Assembly: GCA_036186865.1 (NCBI GenBank)
Contig: AP025048.1
Coordinates: 29,143,737-29,207,736 of the forward strand
Reading direction: 5' to 3'
Length of the DNA: 64,000 nucleotides
Source: Eustoma russellianum
Lineage: Eukaryota; Streptophyta; Magnoliopsida; Gentianales; Gentianaceae
The position numbers were made by a program, and so were the translations under genes. This document shows positions 61,647 to 64,000 of this stretch, piece by piece. The notes under the pieces were generated by a model that searched no databases, was not told the DNA's origin, and was given only the letters and a program-made list of their open reading frames with translations. How positions within the stretch are numbered: position 1 is the stretch's first letter; the number at the start of each line of letters is the position of its first letter.

Positions 61647-62268
61647 AAAAGCGTGCATTCCTGGAATCACGTTTCTCTTCAGATGAAGACTAGGGTGTGT
61701 TTAAATGTGCTTCTTGTTCTAGCTTAGTATTTGTTGCTGGTGTAAAACTTGGATGTGTCTTTGAATTTACTGAAGTTATTGTTGCTTATTTTTTTGATGC
61801 TTTCAAAAAGGGGGGAGAAATGGTTATTGTTGCTTAAGTGGCTTCTTAAGTGCTTATTTGTTGATTAAGTGGCTTATTTGACTTAGTTGTTGCTTAGTGG
61901 CTTATTTGTTAAAATGGTTTATTGCATGATGAGATTGTTTGTTAGATGGCAAAATGAGGTAAGTTTGGAATTGGAATCTTGTTAATTGTTGGTAACATGA
62001 ACAATGTGCATGAAGAGTTATTGATGCATGTTTAAGAAAGTTGGGTTGTTGACTACACGTTTGGTTGAGGGGGAGCAAATTTCAAAAGAAAAGTATTTTG
62101 GTTTGAAATTGCAAAATCTGTTCACATTGACCACCACGGAAGTTATAAAGTGCACATACTTAGGGGGGAGATTTATATTTTTCAAGTTGAAACATTCAAA
62201 CAGTTAAAACAAAGGAAAAACATCTTTTAGAATCTCGGTTTTTGAAAATCATCAAAAATTGGGGAGAT
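61647..62268 (+). other. element-7 3' untranslated region and polypurine tract
   Basis: Non-coding DNA with GGCTTATTTG repeats near 61850-61910, AAGGGGGGAGAAATGG, GAGGGGGAGC and TAGGGGGGAGA boxes near 61807, 62068 and 62161, then AAAAATTGGGGAGAT right before the 3' LTR. Several polypurine boxes, as in element-4. Confidence 0.75.
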
Positions 62269-63728
62269 TGTTAGTTTATATAATGTTTGATGATACAAAA
62301 AAGATGTTTTAAAGGACTAAGATGAAATTTCATATCTTAAGTTCAAAGCAAATAAAAGTAAAACATGTGCGAGACGTAAATCTCTCATGGATCGGATAAA
62401 GTATACATCAGCCCTCAAAAGATCCATGTGAAGCTTGGGTAAATATTTGAGCCTCAGATCCACGTTATACTCTCAGCCAAGAGACGTGGATCGATCGAGT
62501 GTATCTGAGAGACGTCGATCTCTCAGTTAAGCATACGTCGATCGATTGAAGTATAACTGAGAGACGTCGATCTCTCAGCTTAAGGTATGTCGATCGATCG
62601 ACAATACATCTGAGAGACGTCAATGTCTCAGCCTAAAGACGTCGATCGATCAACGTCATTCTGAGAGACGTTCATTCTCTCAGCCAGGCATACGTCGATC
62701 GATCGACGTCTGACTGAGAGACGTCGATCTCTCAGCTCTGGTACGTAGATCGATTGACGTCTGACTGAGAGACGTCGATCTCTCAGCTCTGGCACGTAGA
62801 TCGATCGCGTCTCCAGAGTTCAAAAATTTTCAAATGTTGGAACAAATCAAGGGAGATCTACGATATTTTTCTCTCTCCAATCTTGCTCAAATTTCTGGTG
62901 GACTTTAACCCAACATACTACATGCTTCCTTGACTATTTTAACCATGTCTAAGATTCTCTAGGTGGCTATCAAGATCAAATCATTCCATAGGGTGACTAA
63001 AGACTATTTGGGCACTATCTTGACATTTTTGAAGATGAAGATTTGGTGGAGAGCCTCAAAAACGTGGTCAACTTTATCTATAAATAGAAGAGGCTTGGAT
63101 GAAGCAATTACACACTTTCAACATCATCTAGCTTCATTTTCCATTGTTGTATATTTCTCTCATACTTGTAAATTTGTTTAAAGCTTGATTAGCTTTTCTT
63201 TGATCTTCATTGTTGTATATTGAGAGAAAGAGAGTCAAGCACAAGAGGAACCATAAATATTTGATGTCTTGCTTGTGCTTAGACTTGTGAGAAAATGTGA
63301 ACCTTACCATATTTCTTCAACCCACTGTGAGAAGTTCTTGAGGAAACTTTTGTTGAAGTTGTGAGGAAGCAAGAAGTTGTTCATGCTAAGAGCTGTGTGT
63401 TGTTGTAGTTGCACAAGTGCGTTTTGTGCAAGAAGTTGCCGTTGTTGTTGCTTACACTAAAGTGTTAGTGTAAGTATTGCTGTGGTTGTTCTAATTGTTC
63501 ATAATAAGAAGAGTAGTTGTTGAAAATCCACTTTGGAAACAAAGTGGTAGTGGAGTAGAATCATTTACGATTCGAACCACTCTATATCCGGTGTACTCAT
63601 TCACTACTTCTCATCTCCCATTCTTGCTCTGATTTTGAATATCTTTTGAGTTGAGCCAAACGAGAAAATTCCACAAAAGAGCCAAACACTCTATTCACCC
63701 CCCTCTAGAGTGTATTTCGGACCTAACA
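62269..63728 (+). repeat. element-7 3' LTR (1460 bp)
   Basis: Uninterrupted partner of 51421-55199, with the GATCGATC array at about 62480-62815. Differences are frequent, and many are one-base gains or losses. Confidence 0.92.
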
Positions 63729-64000
63729 ATGGTGTTTTTGTTGATAGTGCTTACTGTAATGACTTGAGGGTGAGATTTTAAGAATCTCTTAATGAAAAAA
63801 TTCATAGCCATATTGTTTGGTGGTGTGAACAGTGCACACTTGATGAATTTCACCTATATAATCTTGGAAGTGGTGCCACTTCCTGTGAGAGCCTGGAAAA
63901 CTCTCTAGAGAGCTTATGAAACCCGAGATAGGTGCATGGCCGATATCGCACCAAAACTGCGAACTTGAAGAAGAAGAAGTAGATAATGATATGTCTTCTT
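63729..64000. other. right edge, nothing recognised
   Basis: Flank of element-7. Short open stretches but no motif I can name. Confidence 0.5.

Larger units (their letters stand above)
51421..63728 (+). mobile_element. element-7, Sirevirus-like copia element with an extra ORF
   Basis: LTR (51421-55199, interrupted by a solo LTR), primer site, gag-pol, an extra ORF, polypurine tract, and 3' LTR (62269-63728). Gag carries two zinc-knuckle segments and pol begins with LMDSGCSTHMTG, both typical of Sireviruses. The left LTR is preceded by the polypurine tract of another copy and not by a target site, so this is a tandem LTR-internal-LTR arrangement. Coding regions have many one-base indels. Confidence 0.85.

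Overview
This window is nuclear DNA from a flowering plant, almost certainly a eudicot. It is dominated by Ty1/copia LTR retrotransposons, with pieces of a LINE, SINEs, TRIMs and a Ty3/gypsy solo LTR. I recognise only one host gene: a complete seven-exon CCaMK (calcium- and calmodulin-dependent protein kinase, the DMI3 type) on the + strand at 30767-43033. CCaMK is kept by plants that form arbuscular mycorrhiza, so the host is probably symbiosis-competent. I do not name the species.

1-16 kb: one 5'-truncated LINE (about 730-16070) is cut into three pieces by two related copia elements in the same orientation. Copia-1 (1903-7716, target duplication CAGGC) sits in the ORF2 linker. Copia-2 (9684-15519, target duplication TAGTG) sits in the RNase H domain. 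The LINE reading frame resumes across both. By my hand count the LTR pairs differ at about 12/572 and 3/549 positions, so copia-2 is young.

16-29.8 kb: copia-3 is old and heavily decayed. Its 3' LTR is split by element-4 (21054-29377, target duplication TAACG). Element-4 is a minus-strand Sirevirus-like element with LTRs of about 3.05 kb and an internal region of only 2.2 kb carrying gag and no pol.

29.8-43 kb: about 1 kb of 5' flank, then CCaMK. Its introns have been swollen by transposons: an antisense truncated copia (copia-5) and SINEs in intron 1; a plant-mobile-domain transposon relic and a SINE in intron 2; TRIMs and SINEs in introns 4 and 5. All seven exons and all splice sites look intact and predict 517 residues.

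43-64 kb: about 2.5 kb of spacer holds only a SINE head. Copia-6 follows (45514 to about 50213) and lacks its 3' LTR. It is fused to the 3' part of a Sirevirus-like element, whose LTR is shared in tandem with a second copy, element-7 (51421-63728). The shared LTR is interrupted by a gypsy-type solo LTR (52252-54590, target duplication CAACA) that carries a 16-unit hairpin minisatellite. The LTRs of copia-6 and element-7 both carry arrays of GATCGATC-centred palindromes although their proteins belong to different copia groups. Element-7 has an extra ORF between RNase H and the 3' LTR.

All divergence counts were made by eye and are approximate.
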